From: Bacillota bacterium | GTDB taxonomy: Bacteria > Bacillota > Clostridia > Clostridiales > Clostridiaceae | Direction: 5' to 3' | Assembly (NCBI GenBank): GCA_021781745.1 | Contig: JAJXWH010000038.1 | Location: 1 to 49,957 of the forward strand | DNA length: 49,957 nucleotides | Part shown: one piece after another, positions 7,765 through 16,156 of the stretch | How the letters are laid out: the number at the start of each line of letters is the position of its first letter | Position numbering within the stretch: the first letter of the stretch is position 1 | The notes under the pieces: generated by a model | Seen by the model: the letters and a program-made list of their open reading frames with translations, nothing else | The model's database searches: none | Told to the model about the DNA's origin: nothing | Translations under genes and position numbers: made by a program

Positions 7765-8640
7765 ATGTTTGAAATATCATTTCCAGTAAAATATTCTGAA
7801 ATTGAAACAGTGCAAGATAAGCTTATATCTATAGATTTATACTATACATATTACGATGCACCATATGAGGTGACTGTTGATTCAAACGGTTATGGATTTA
7901 GTGAGAAGGAAAATGAAATTATAGAATTAAAAGTTTTTCCTCAATGTGAGAGTATAGAGGAATGCAATGAGTATATTAGCAAAATAAAAGAAATTCTTGA
8001 TATAAACGGAGACATAACTTTAGCACAACTAAAAGATGATAATTGGCAGGAACCTTTTGAGCCTGTAGATCTAAATAATGGCTGGATAATCGCTGAGCCA
8101 GATTCTGTAGTTGATGATAGCCTGATGAAAATTAATTTTGAGTCTCAAGGATCTTTTGGAACAGGTCTCCATGAAACTACTCAGGATTTGCTTAGATATA
8201 TATTAGAAGATGATTTTTCGAATCTTACTGTCCTTGATTTAGGTACAGGATCCGGTATATTAAGTATAGCAGCCGGCCTAAAAAATGCAAAGCATATAGT
8301 TGCATTAGATATAAGAGATGTAACGGAGGAAGTTTTATATAATGCTCATCTTAACAATATAAATAATGTAGAAGTTGTTGTTGCAGATGTTACTTCTAAG
8401 GATTTGGGTGTTAATGATAACTTTGACGTAGTATTTATTAACATAGGTGGAGATGAAACATTATCTTCAATGGAGTTTATTAATGGAGTCTTAAAAAATA
8501 ATGGGAAGTTGTTTGTATCTGGCTTAGTTGAATGGAGCAGTGACGCAATACTTGAAGAATTAAAAAGTCAAGGATACAATCTTTTAAAGAGCACTAAAAC
8601 AAATGAATGGGTGACTATGATTTTAAAAAAGAGAGCTTAA
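7765..8640 (+). CDS. PrmA-like class I methyltransferase
   Basis: A 291-residue SAM-dependent methyltransferase resembling ribosomal protein L11 methyltransferase. There is an N-terminal region of about 130 residues, then the PrmA hallmark SFGTGLHETT near residues 131-140, the SAM motif DLGTGSGIL near 158 and acidic ALDIRD near 179. The expected catalytic-loop motif of PrmA (N-I/P-L) reads FINIGGDETL here, so substrate may differ. It is not next to dnaJ, where clostridial prmA usually sits, suggesting a paralogue. The ATG follows AGAGGTG. It appears to be a single-gene unit. Protein L11 is the default guess for substrate; another protein or a small molecule is possible. Confidence 0.7.
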   Translation: MFEISFPVKYSEIETVQDKLISIDLYYTYYDAPYEVTVDSNGYGFSEKENEIIELKVFPQCESIEECNEYISKIKEILDINGDITLAQLKDDNWQEPFEPVDLNNGWIIAEPDSVVDDSLMKINFESQGSFGTGLHETTQDLLRYILEDDFSNLTVLDLGTGSGILSIAAGLKNAKHIVALDIRDVTEEVLYNAHLNNINNVEVVVADVTSKDLGVNDNFDVVFINIGGDETLSSMEFINGVLKNNGKLFVSGLVEWSSDAILEELKSQGYNLLKSTKTNEWVTMILKKRA

Positions 8641-8740
8641 ATATATTCATAGAATAATAATTTGGTTTTGGCTATAATATAATTAACATTGTTTAAAAAA
8701 ATATCAGCTTTATTGATATAGAATGATAGGAGTGATTTTA

Positions 8741-9313
8741 GTGGAACCAGTGATTAAGAATGTAAAATTATCATATGAGGATTATCTAAAACTCAAGGAA
8801 AAAAGTGATAATATATTAGAGTATATAGATGGTATTGTATATATGTCACCATCACCATCTACTAAACATCAAAGAATATCAAGTAAACTACATGCAAAGC
8901 TATACAATATATTAGAAGGAACAAATTGTGAAGTATTCCATGCACCTTTCGATATATTATTAAAAAATGATGAGATTGAAGGAGAAAAGTTAGTAATTCC
9001 TGATTTATCAGTAATATGTGATAAGAGTGGTTTCACAGATAATAAGTATATAGGAGTACCAAGTCTAATAATAGAGATATTAAGCCCGTCAAATCAATCT
9101 CACGATTTAGTTACGAAATTAAATATATATATGAAATATGGTGTAAATGAATATTGGATAGTTAATCCTATATTGAATACTGTTATGTTATATACGCTAA
9201 ACAAAGAAAAAATGTATGAACAAAGTATAGTTAAAACTGAAACCGGGATTGTTAAATCAAAACTTTTTGAGGAATTTGAAATTGATATAGAAGAGTTATT
9301 TATATTACATTGA
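8741..9313 (+). CDS. Uma2-family (DUF820) putative endonuclease
   Basis: A 190-residue protein of the Uma2 family, which has a PD-(D/E)XK nuclease-like fold. Motifs are YLKLKEKSDNILEYIDGIVYMSPSPS at the N-terminus (YxExxxGxxxxMxP pattern), then IPDLSVICD, PSLIIEILSPSN and a lysine in the TKLNIYMKYGVNEYWIV segment. The GTG at 8741 has an AGGAG site 7 bases upstream and is preferred over the in-frame ATG at 8723. The next gene starts 13 bases after its stop, so the two are probably co-transcribed. The physiological role of Uma2 proteins is unsettled; they are abundant in cyanobacteria and some clostridia. Confidence 0.75.
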   Translation: MEPVIKNVKLSYEDYLKLKEKSDNILEYIDGIVYMSPSPSTKHQRISSKLHAKLYNILEGTNCEVFHAPFDILLKNDEIEGEKLVIPDLSVICDKSGFTDNKYIGVPSLIIEILSPSNQSHDLVTKLNIYMKYGVNEYWIVNPILNTVMLYTLNKEKMYEQSIVKTETGIVKSKLFEEFEIDIEELFILH

Positions 9314-9326
9314 AAGGGTGCATTAA

Positions 9327-11006
9327 GTGAAAAAAACTATACAAATAGGGTCATCTGATTTTGAAGAATTAATAGAAGGAAATAATTATTTCGTTGATAA
9401 AAGCTTATTAATAAAGGAATTTTTAGAAAATGGGGCAAAGATTATTTTAACGCCTAGACCAAGACGATTTGGAAAGACTTTAAATTTAAGTATGCTTAAA
9501 TATTTCTTTGATACGAGGACAAGAGAAGAAGTAAAGGATTTATTCAAAGGGTTAAATATAGAAAATGAAGAAGAAATCATGAAACTTCAGGGCGAATACC
9601 CAGTTATTTTTATTTCTTTTAAAAATCAAAAACATAGAAATTATAATGAATTAGTGGATGGAATAATAAATCTTATATCTAATTTGTACAGAGAACATGA
9701 GTATTTGCTAGAAAGTGATAAATTTACTAATAATGATAAAGAGAAATATAAAAGATTTTTAAATGGTAATATTAATATGGCAGAATTAGAGAGTGGTATA
9801 AGTGAATTGACATATTATTTAAATAAAAATTATGGAAAAAAGGTAATGCTATTTATAGATGAATACGATGTACCAATTCAAGAAGCACATCTGCAAGGGT
9901 ATTACGATGAAATGATAATTTTAATTAGAAATATATTAACTTCAGCCTTAAAAGATAATATATATTTAGAAAAATCACTGATAACAGGAATTCTTAGAGT
10001 AGCAAAAGAAAGCATCTTTTCAGGGCTAAATAATTTAGAAGTAAATACTCTTTTAAGATATAGTTTTAATGATAAATTCGGTTTTACGGAAGATGAAGTA
10101 GTGGAGTTAGCTAACTATTATGATTTAATTGGGGACATTGAAAGTATAAAAGATTGGTACAATGGATATGTTTTTGGTGGAGAAACAATATACAATCCTT
10201 GGTCAGTTCTAAATTATATAAAAAATCAAAGAGAAGGTTTCATGCCATATTGGATTAACAGCAGCAGTAATGATTTAATTAAGAGATTGCTTCTTAAAGG
10301 TGATAATAAAATGAAGCTGGAACTTGAGGAACTTATAGAAGGAAAATCCATAAGCAAAGTTGTTGACGACAGCATAGTAATGTCAGAAGTTGAAGACTCC
10401 AACGAAAATATTTGGAGCTTTCTGCTTTTGAGTGGATACCTAAAGGCTGTAAAGACAGAAAATATAGAAGGGATACTAAATTGTGAACTTAAAATTCCTA
10501 ACAAAGAAGTACTGATTTTTTATAGAAACTTAATTGAAAAATGGTTCAAAGAAACCATGACAAATCAAAAGTATGAATTGATGTTAAAGACTTTAATAAC
10601 TGGGGATATTAAGATTTTTTCAGGATTATTTAAAGAATTTGTGATAGATAATCTAAGTTACTTTGATGTGTCAGGAAAAGAACCCGAAAGAGTTTATCAT
10701 GCCTTTGTTCTTGGAATGCTTGTATCACTTTCAAAAGATTATGAAGTAAAGTCAAATAAGGAAAGTGGCTATGGAAGGTACGATGTTATGATAATTCCAA
10801 AAGACATTTCAAAATTAGGAATTATCATTGAGTTTAAGAAAATAGATTATTTTTTAGATGATACTATAGAAGAAGCAACTAACGAGGCACTAAAACAAAT
10901 AGAAGATAAGAAATATGAAACAGAACTTATTAATAAGGGAATAAAAGATATAATAAAGCTTGCTATTGTATTTAAGGGGAAAGAAGTTAAAGTTACTCGA
11001 GGGTAA
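9327..11006 (+). CDS. AAA-ATPase-like protein with C-terminal PD-(D/E)XK nuclease domain
   Basis: A 559-residue protein of the predicted AAA-ATPase (PF09820-like) plus PD-(D/E)XK (PF08011-like) class. The N-terminus has the family pattern NYFVDKSLLIKEF, then the P-loop-like RPRRFGKTL near residues 44-52. A Walker B-like LFIDEYDVP is near 175. The C-terminal nuclease-like region reads GYGRYDVMIIP...IIIEFKK near 480-515, with the D and ExK of the nuclease core. GTG start after GAAAGGGTG. Proteins of this class are often multi-copy and found with mobile or defence-related DNA, but function is not established. It may work with the Uma2 gene just upstream. Confidence 0.8.
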   Translation: MKKTIQIGSSDFEELIEGNNYFVDKSLLIKEFLENGAKIILTPRPRRFGKTLNLSMLKYFFDTRTREEVKDLFKGLNIENEEEIMKLQGEYPVIFISFKNQKHRNYNELVDGIINLISNLYREHEYLLESDKFTNNDKEKYKRFLNGNINMAELESGISELTYYLNKNYGKKVMLFIDEYDVPIQEAHLQGYYDEMIILIRNILTSALKDNIYLEKSLITGILRVAKESIFSGLNNLEVNTLLRYSFNDKFGFTEDEVVELANYYDLIGDIESIKDWYNGYVFGGETIYNPWSVLNYIKNQREGFMPYWINSSSNDLIKRLLLKGDNKMKLELEELIEGKSISKVVDDSIVMSEVEDSNENIWSFLLLSGYLKAVKTENIEGILNCELKIPNKEVLIFYRNLIEKWFKETMTNQKYELMLKTLITGDIKIFSGLFKEFVIDNLSYFDVSGKEPERVYHAFVLGMLVSLSKDYEVKSNKESGYGRYDVMIIPKDISKLGIIIEFKKIDYFLDDTIEEATNEALKQIEDKKYETELINKGIKDIIKLAIVFKGKEVKVTRG

Positions 11007-11100
11007 TTTTATGGAGATAATTTTAAATTAAAGATTGATTGCAACAACATAATTTTAAAAAATAAAGTTATTATAGAATGGCAAAACTATTATGATGAGA

Positions 11101-11147
11101 AAATCGAGTAGTAATAAATTTGAGTTAAATTTGTTACTACTCGATTT
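11101..11147. terminator. bidirectional terminator between convergent genes
   Basis: AAATCGAGTAGTAA and TTACTACTCGATTT form a perfect 14-bp stem with A and T tracts on the two sides. It lies between the ATPase gene (+) and the TetR gene (-), and can serve both. Confidence 0.85.
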
Positions 11148-11187
11148 TATTGTATTTAGAATAGTATAAGTTATGGGTAGTTCTGGC

Positions 11188-11838
11188 TTACGCATCGCTG
11201 TCACTTTTAGCACGAAATGCGTCGCAAATTAAATTCATATTAAACTTAATAAAATCTTCCTTATTAAGCGAAAAATGACTTGTAAATGTTGCACCTGATA
11301 TAGAAAGCATATGAAAAAAACCAGATATTATATATTCAGCAGAATAAGTTAGGTTCATAGTGTCAAGATCTTGGCGAATACTTCCATCTAATTTACCTTC
11401 ACTAATTACGTTAGCAACTTCTTGAGATAATAGCCCACTAACTCTGTTAAATTCTTCACGCCTACTTGAGTTCTCTTTGTCTGATTTAATATATCCAACA
11501 TAATTCATTAAATTAAAAGTGTTAGGAAAATCTTGATAGAACTTATAATAAGCGTAAGATAAATTCTGAAGCTTTTCAAATCCATTATTGCCTACCTTAA
11601 TTGATTCCATAAGATAAATTAGTAACTGCTTAAACTTTCTAGTTACTACTTCAAGGCATAAATCATCCTTGTCTGTAAAATATTGATATATGGTCTTTCG
11701 CGTAAATTGAGCTTCTTTAGCTATTTCTTCCATGGAGGTCTTATTATAACCTAACGTACTAAATACTAGCTCTGCCGCATTTACTATATCTTCTTCTCTC
11801 ATTTGCCTTTCTTTTTCTCTTCTAGATATTATATCCAT
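11188..11838 (-). CDS. TetR-family transcriptional regulator
   Basis: A 216-residue regulator. An N-terminal helix-turn-helix (about residues 10-55) contains DIVNAAELVFSTLGYNKTSM and FTRKTIYQYFTDKDDL, the standard TetR pattern. The ligand-binding C-terminal domain is not recognisable. The ATG at 11838 has an AGGAGG site; a longer frame from 11916 would run through the operator region and is rejected. It is transcribed away from the iron-sulfur flavoprotein gene at 12051, and the gap between them holds a nested palindrome (11870-11924). It probably represses itself and the divergent genes. The inducer is unknown. Confidence 0.88.
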   Translation of the reverse strand: MDIISRREKERQMREEDIVNAAELVFSTLGYNKTSMEEIAKEAQFTRKTIYQYFTDKDDLCLEVVTRKFKQLLIYLMESIKVGNNGFEKLQNLSYAYYKFYQDFPNTFNLMNYVGYIKSDKENSSRREEFNRVSGLLSQEVANVISEGKLDGSIRQDLDTMNLTYSAEYIISGFFHMLSISGATFTSHFSLNKEDFIKFNMNLICDAFRAKSDSDA

Positions 11839-11869
11839 AAAAAATTTGCCTCCTACTTGACAAGAAAAA

Positions 11870-11924
11870 TATACGAAATGTATAATTGAGTTACATGGTG
11901 TAACTTGGATATACATTCTGTATA
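11870..11924. promoter_or_regulatory. nested palindromic operator in the tetR-flavoprotein intergenic region
   Basis: Three inverted repeats are arranged symmetrically: TATACGAAATGTATA (11870-11884), AGTTACATGGTGTAACT (11889-11905, 6-bp perfect arms) and TATACATTCTGTATA (11910-11924). The two outer ones are close to reverse complements of each other, so the whole 55-bp block is one large palindrome. A TetR dimer pair or a dimer plus another regulator could bind here. Confidence 0.65.
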
Positions 11925-12050
11925 AAAAGTATAAAATATTACTTATTGTATGTCAAGTAGTAGTAAAAATGTGAAAGTAAATAGTTTATGACAAGTTAGT
12001 AAATGACGTAGGTTTAAAAGAGAAAATAATATGTAAGGAGATATGGAGAA

Positions 12051-12770
12051 ATGAAAAGAGAAATTAAAGTTGTTGGAATAATAAGTAGTACAAGGGAAAA
12101 TGGAAATACTGCCACACTTGTTAGAGAGGTACTTAAAGGGGCAAAAGAGGAGGGAGCATTAGTAACAGAAATTTTTCTTCCTAAATATAATCTTAAGCCA
12201 TGTATAGGATGTTTAAAATGTACTAATGAAGGCAGATGCCCGCTTCCAGATAAATTTGAGGAAATAAGGAAATTAGTATATGAAGCAGATGGTATTGTTT
12301 TAGGTTCCCCAACTTATGCCACAGAATATAATTCGATTTTGAAATGCTTTTTTGAAAGGCTTGGACCATATACCCTATATGCTTCTTTGCTTGGGGGGAA
12401 ATATAGCGTGGGTATATCCACAGCTTATGGAAATGCAGCAAAGAAAGTAGCTAAAAATCTTACTAATATTTTTAAGTTTGGAATCTTTGAAAGAAGTTAC
12501 GTTTCGGGTTTTTTAGGAAGTAATACTATGGTCAATGGTGAAGAAATAAGAATGGCTGAAAGTCCAGATAACTTGAATAAGGCTCATGATTTAGGAATAA
12601 AAATTACAAGAGATATAAGAAATAATAATAAATATCATTTTCAGAACTTAATTATGAGATTAGTTATTTCATTGCAGCTTAAACCTATTTTTCAAAGAAG
12701 TATCCTAAAAAATAAAGATGGGCGAGAGAGAGCCACATATAAAAGCCTTTTAGAACGTGGATTAATTTAA
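12051..12770 (+). CDS. iron-sulfur flavoprotein / NADPH-dependent FMN reductase family
   Basis: A 239-residue flavodoxin-fold protein. The FMN-binding start VVGIISSTRENGNTATLV and the loop GSPTYATEYNSILKCFFERLG are typical of the NADPH-dependent FMN reductase family. C-x2-C-x2-C-x5-C (CIGCLKCTNEGRC, near residues 51-63) matches the compact cluster motif of Isf proteins, which carry a [4Fe-4S] cluster and FMN and are linked to oxidative stress and electron transfer in anaerobes. It is divergent from tetR and followed 30 bases later by a small membrane protein. The neighbouring flavodiiron fusion suggests a redox or O2-stress role; this is inference. Confidence 0.78.
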   Translation: MKREIKVVGIISSTRENGNTATLVREVLKGAKEEGALVTEIFLPKYNLKPCIGCLKCTNEGRCPLPDKFEEIRKLVYEADGIVLGSPTYATEYNSILKCFFERLGPYTLYASLLGGKYSVGISTAYGNAAKKVAKNLTNIFKFGIFERSYVSGFLGSNTMVNGEEIRMAESPDNLNKAHDLGIKITRDIRNNNKYHFQNLIMRLVISLQLKPIFQRSILKNKDGRERATYKSLLERGLI

Positions 12771-12800
12771 TAAAATGTAATTTATGAAAGAGGTATTATA

Positions 12801-13367
12801 ATGAAAGCTCTGTTAAAGTTATCAAATGTTATGGAAAAGGCTGCAACAAAAAAATATATTTTAATTTTTATGTTTATCATGCTGGCAGTAGGATATATGT
12901 CAATGAACAATGTCACTGGGACAGCACGCCTTAAGGAAATTAGTAATGGGACAGGTACTTTGGACATGAAGTACTACTATAATTCAAAAGATGCATATAG
13001 TACTTTAAATCTTTTGGGGGGGACAGGAAGAAAGTTTTATGCTAATTGGCTTGCTATGGATTTTTTTGTTTCCCTTTCAACAATGATTTTACATTCTATA
13101 CTAATTTCATTTTTCTTAAAGAAATTAGACAAGTTTAAAAAGTATGGAAAAGTAAATTTATTACCTTTCATCAGAGGTGCATTAGATTATATTGAAAATT
13201 TTATTATAATAATAATGCTCTTTAATTATCCTGAAGAATATACAGTGGCCGCAAGTGTAGCTGGTTTAGTTACAAGCTTAAAGTGGATTTTATTTGTTAT
13301 TTGTATAATTATAATCTTAATTTTGGTTCTTATGACGGTTATAAAGTCTTTTAAATCCATTTATTAA
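12801..13367 (+). CDS. small membrane protein of unknown function
   Basis: A 188-residue protein not recognised as a named family. Hydrophobic stretches near residues 19-35, 83-105, 120-140 and 150-182 suggest four membrane segments. A polar loop between residues 38 and 80 (NVTGTARLKEISNGTGTLDM) probably faces outside. The ATG follows AGAGG. It lies 30 bases after the iron-sulfur flavoprotein gene and probably forms an operon with it under the TetR regulator. It may be a membrane partner of the flavoprotein, but nothing in the sequence proves that. Confidence 0.65.
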   Translation: MKALLKLSNVMEKAATKKYILIFMFIMLAVGYMSMNNVTGTARLKEISNGTGTLDMKYYYNSKDAYSTLNLLGGTGRKFYANWLAMDFFVSLSTMILHSILISFFLKKLDKFKKYGKVNLLPFIRGALDYIENFIIIIMLFNYPEEYTVAASVAGLVTSLKWILFVICIIIILILVLMTVIKSFKSIY

Positions 13368-13426
13368 AATAAGTTGATTTTTTAAATATTTTTTACGTAC
13401 CGATACTGTTTACTTATAAAACAATG

Positions 13427-13453
13427 TATAATATTTTCATATAGATGAATATT
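13427..13453 (+). promoter_or_regulatory. -10 region of the flavodiiron fusion gene
   Basis: TATAAT at 13427-13432 followed by ATTTTCATATAGATGAAT. The sequence matches the promoter region of fprA at 6112 over about 25 bases outside the coding sequence, including the upstream TTTA and TAAAA pieces. This supports a separate promoter for the fusion gene rather than read-through from 12801. Confidence 0.5.
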
Positions 13454-13469
13454 TAGGGAGGGATTTTAT

Positions 13470-16001
13470 ATGGAGATATTAGAATTAAAAAAGAATTTTT
13501 ATTGGACGGGAGTATTGGATCCAGAGTTAAGAGTCTTTGATATAGTGATGGAGACAGAATTTGGGACGTCCTATAATTCTTATTTACTCAAGACAAGTGA
13601 AAAAACTGTATTATTTGAGACTGCTAAGGTTAAGTTCTTTGATGGGTATTTAAAGGCGTTAAATAAATTAGTTGATATTAATGATATTGATTATATTATA
13701 GTAAATCATACAGAACCTGATCACGCAGGAAGCATAGAAAAGTTAATCGAAATAAATCCTAATATCAAAATCGTTGGAACTCAAGTCGCAATAGGCTTTT
13801 TAAAAAATATTGTAAATCGTGATTTTTATAGTATAGCAGTAAAGGAAAACGATGTTCTAGAATTAGGGGATAAAACTTTACGTTTCATGCTTCTGCCAAA
13901 CTTACATTGGCCTGATACAATGTATACATATATTGAAGAAGATAAGACTTTAGTTACTTGTGATTCTTTTGGTTCTCACTATAGCTTTGATGAAGTTTTG
14001 TTAAGTAAAGTCACAGATAACGAAGGATATTTAAGAGCAACTAAGTATTATTTTGATTGTATTATTGGGCCATTTAAAAATCCATTTATGACTAAGGCAT
14101 TAGATAGGATTAAGAATTTAGACATAGATATGATATGTACAGGGCATGGTCCGGTTATAGATTGTAGAATTGATGAAATCATAGAACTTTATAAGAAATG
14201 GTGTACTGTAGTTAATCCAAATCCAAGAAAAACAGTAATTATACCTTATGTGAGTGCTTATGGATATACTAAAGAACTAGCAGGTAAAATAACAGAAGGC
14301 ATAAAAGCTAGCGGAGATATTGATGTAAGAGCTTATGATTTAGTTGAAGATGATAAGACAAAAGTTGTTGAAGAATTAGCATTTGCAGATGGAATTTTAT
14401 TTGGTACACCTACAATTGTTGGGGAAGCGTTAGAACCAATTTGGGATTTGACCATAAAAATGTTTGCTAGAACTCATGGTGGAAAACTCGCCAGCGCTTT
14501 TGGAAGCTATGGCTGGAGTGGTGAGGGAGTTCCTCACATAATAGAAAGATTAAAACAACTTAACTTGAAGGTTGTTGATGATGGATTCCGAATTAAATTT
14601 AAGCCAAGCAATAGTGAACTAAGTGAGGCTTATGATTATGGATATAATTTTGGATGTATTTTGCAAAATAAAGAAAATCCAAAGAAGAAATCATCAAAGA
14701 GAACATTAGTTAAGTGTTTAGTATGCGGTGAAATATTTGATTCCAGTCTTGAAATATGTCCAGTTTGCGGTGTTGGAAAAGAAAACTTTATATCAGTTGA
14801 AGTAGAGGATTCTGATTATAAGAAAAATACAAATGAAATTTATTTAATTCTTGGAAATGGTGCAGCTGGTATAAGTGCCGCGACGGCTATAAGGGAAAGA
14901 AATGAGACATGCTCAATAGTTTTAGTTTCAAATGAGAATGTACTTGGATATAATCGTCCAATGTTAACAAAATCTATGATAGCTAAGTTTAACTCTAAAC
15001 AAATTGCAGTGCATGACGAAGAGTGGTATAAGGAAAATAATATTACCAATGTGCTTGATAGAGAATTGATTGAAATTAATACAAAGGACAAAGAGGCACT
15101 TTTCAAAGATGGCATTAGATTGAAATATGATAAATGTATATATGCATTAGGTGCTGAATGTTTTGTTCCACCAATTCCGGGAAAAGATAAAAAAGAGGTT
15201 ATAGCAATTCGTAGAATTTCTGATACAGACAAAATTATAGAATTGTTACCGAAAGTAAAGAATGTAGTTGTTATAGGTGGAGGAGTTCTAGGTCTTGAAG
15301 CTGCATGGGAATTAGCAAAAGCAAAATGTAATGTTACAGTATTAGAGCTTGCTGATACATTAATGGGGCGCCAATTAGATTATGAAGGTGGAAAATTCCT
15401 TGAAGAAATAATTAAAGGTAAAGGAATTTACGTAAAATTAGGCGTAAAAATTGATAAAATTGAGGGTGAAAGTTCAGTTACTGGAGTTAGAATTAATGGA
15501 GGAGAAGTTATTGCAGCGGATCTAGTTGTTATATCTTGCGGAATTACACCTAACTCTAAGATAGCTAAGGAAGCTGGAATTAATATTAATAGAGCAATAA
15601 TAGTAAATGAAAAAATGGAAACAAATATTTCAGATGTTTATGCATGTGGAGATTGTGCAGAATATAATGGGATAAACTATGGAATATGGCCACAAGCTTT
15701 GGAAATGGGAAAAATAGCTGGTGCTAATGCAGCAGGTGATTCATTAGTCTATGAAACAGTAGATGCGGCATTAACATTTAATGGGGCAAATACTTCATTA
15801 TATGCAATTGGGGATAATGGAAAGAATCCAGAAATCCAATATAAAACAGTAGAATTCAAAGATCCAGTCAAAAAGACATATACAAAATACTATTTTTCAA
15901 ATAATCGTTTATGTGGAGCTATTTTAATTGGGGATACTAGCAATATTGCTAAAATAACACAAGATGTAAAAGAAAATAGATTATTTAAAGAAATGTTTTA
16001 A
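13470..16001 (+). CDS. flavodiiron protein fused to rubredoxin and NADH:rubredoxin oxidoreductase
   Basis: An 843-residue, self-contained NADH-dependent O2/NO reductase. Residues 1-250 form the diiron domain (H80, E82, D84, H146, D165, H226) and 255-400 the FMN flavodoxin domain. Residues 412-440 form a short rubredoxin with C416, C419, C430, C433. From 455 there is an FAD/NAD oxidoreductase with FAD motif GNGAAG (462-467), NADH motif GGGVLG (603-608) and the second FAD motif YACGDCAEY (724-732). The two CxxC pairs are only 10 residues apart, as in rubrerythrin-type rubredoxin and unlike classical rubredoxin of about 50 residues. Electrons should flow NADH to FAD to Fe to FMN to diiron. Such fusions are known in Clostridium and some protists. 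Ordinary length; no frameshift. Confidence 0.93.
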   Translation: MEILELKKNFYWTGVLDPELRVFDIVMETEFGTSYNSYLLKTSEKTVLFETAKVKFFDGYLKALNKLVDINDIDYIIVNHTEPDHAGSIEKLIEINPNIKIVGTQVAIGFLKNIVNRDFYSIAVKENDVLELGDKTLRFMLLPNLHWPDTMYTYIEEDKTLVTCDSFGSHYSFDEVLLSKVTDNEGYLRATKYYFDCIIGPFKNPFMTKALDRIKNLDIDMICTGHGPVIDCRIDEIIELYKKWCTVVNPNPRKTVIIPYVSAYGYTKELAGKITEGIKASGDIDVRAYDLVEDDKTKVVEELAFADGILFGTPTIVGEALEPIWDLTIKMFARTHGGKLASAFGSYGWSGEGVPHIIERLKQLNLKVVDDGFRIKFKPSNSELSEAYDYGYNFGCILQNKENPKKKSSKRTLVKCLVCGEIFDSSLEICPVCGVGKENFISVEVEDSDYKKNTNEIYLILGNGAAGISAATAIRERNETCSIVLVSNENVLGYNRPMLTKSMIAKFNSKQIAVHDEEWYKENNITNVLDRELIEINTKDKEALFKDGIRLKYDKCIYALGAECFVPPIPGKDKKEVIAIRRISDTDKIIELLPKVKNVVVIGGGVLGLEAAWELAKAKCNVTVLELADTLMGRQLDYEGGKFLEEIIKGKGIYVKLGVKIDKIEGESSVTGVRINGGEVIAADLVVISCGITPNSKIAKEAGININRAIIVNEKMETNISDVYACGDCAEYNGINYGIWPQALEMGKIAGANAAGDSLVYETVDAALTFNGANTSLYAIGDNGKNPEIQYKTVEFKDPVKKTYTKYYFSNNRLCGAILIGDTSNIAKITQDVKENRLFKEMF

Positions 16002-16018
16002 TAAGTTAAATGTACAAA

Positions 16019-16050
16019 AAACATCTGTAATTACAAAATTTCAGGTGTTT
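16019..16050 (+). terminator. terminator after the flavodiiron fusion
   Basis: AAACATCTG pairs with CAGGTGTTT around a 14-base loop, followed by a T-rich tract. It lies 18 bases after the stop codon. Confidence 0.75.
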
Positions 16051-16081
16051 TTATTTTACAGAAAAATTAATTGACAATCTA

Positions 16082-16135
16082 TTGACTACATGGTCAAAAG
16101 GGAGCATAATAACAGTATATTGACCTGGTGGTCAA
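16082..16135 (+). promoter_or_regulatory. promoter with two operator-like palindromes for the ABC efflux operon
   Basis: TTGACTACATGGTCAA (16082-16097) and the perfect TTGACC-TGGT-GGTCAA (16120-16135) share the same inverted-repeat pattern. The -35 TTGACT lies in the first palindrome, and a -10 CATAAT sits at 16105-16110 with a 17-base spacer. The second palindrome covers the likely transcription start. A repressor bound to both would block RNA polymerase. The TetR protein encoded at the end of the operon (20531) is the obvious candidate. Confidence 0.7.
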
Positions 16136-16156
16136 AAGTTGAATGGGGTGATTTTT

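Noticed and set aside
11839..11916. Longer N-terminus for the TetR protein
   Set aside because: The extra 26 residues are unlike the family, overlap the operator palindromes and lack a ribosome site; the ATG at 11838 has AGGAGG.
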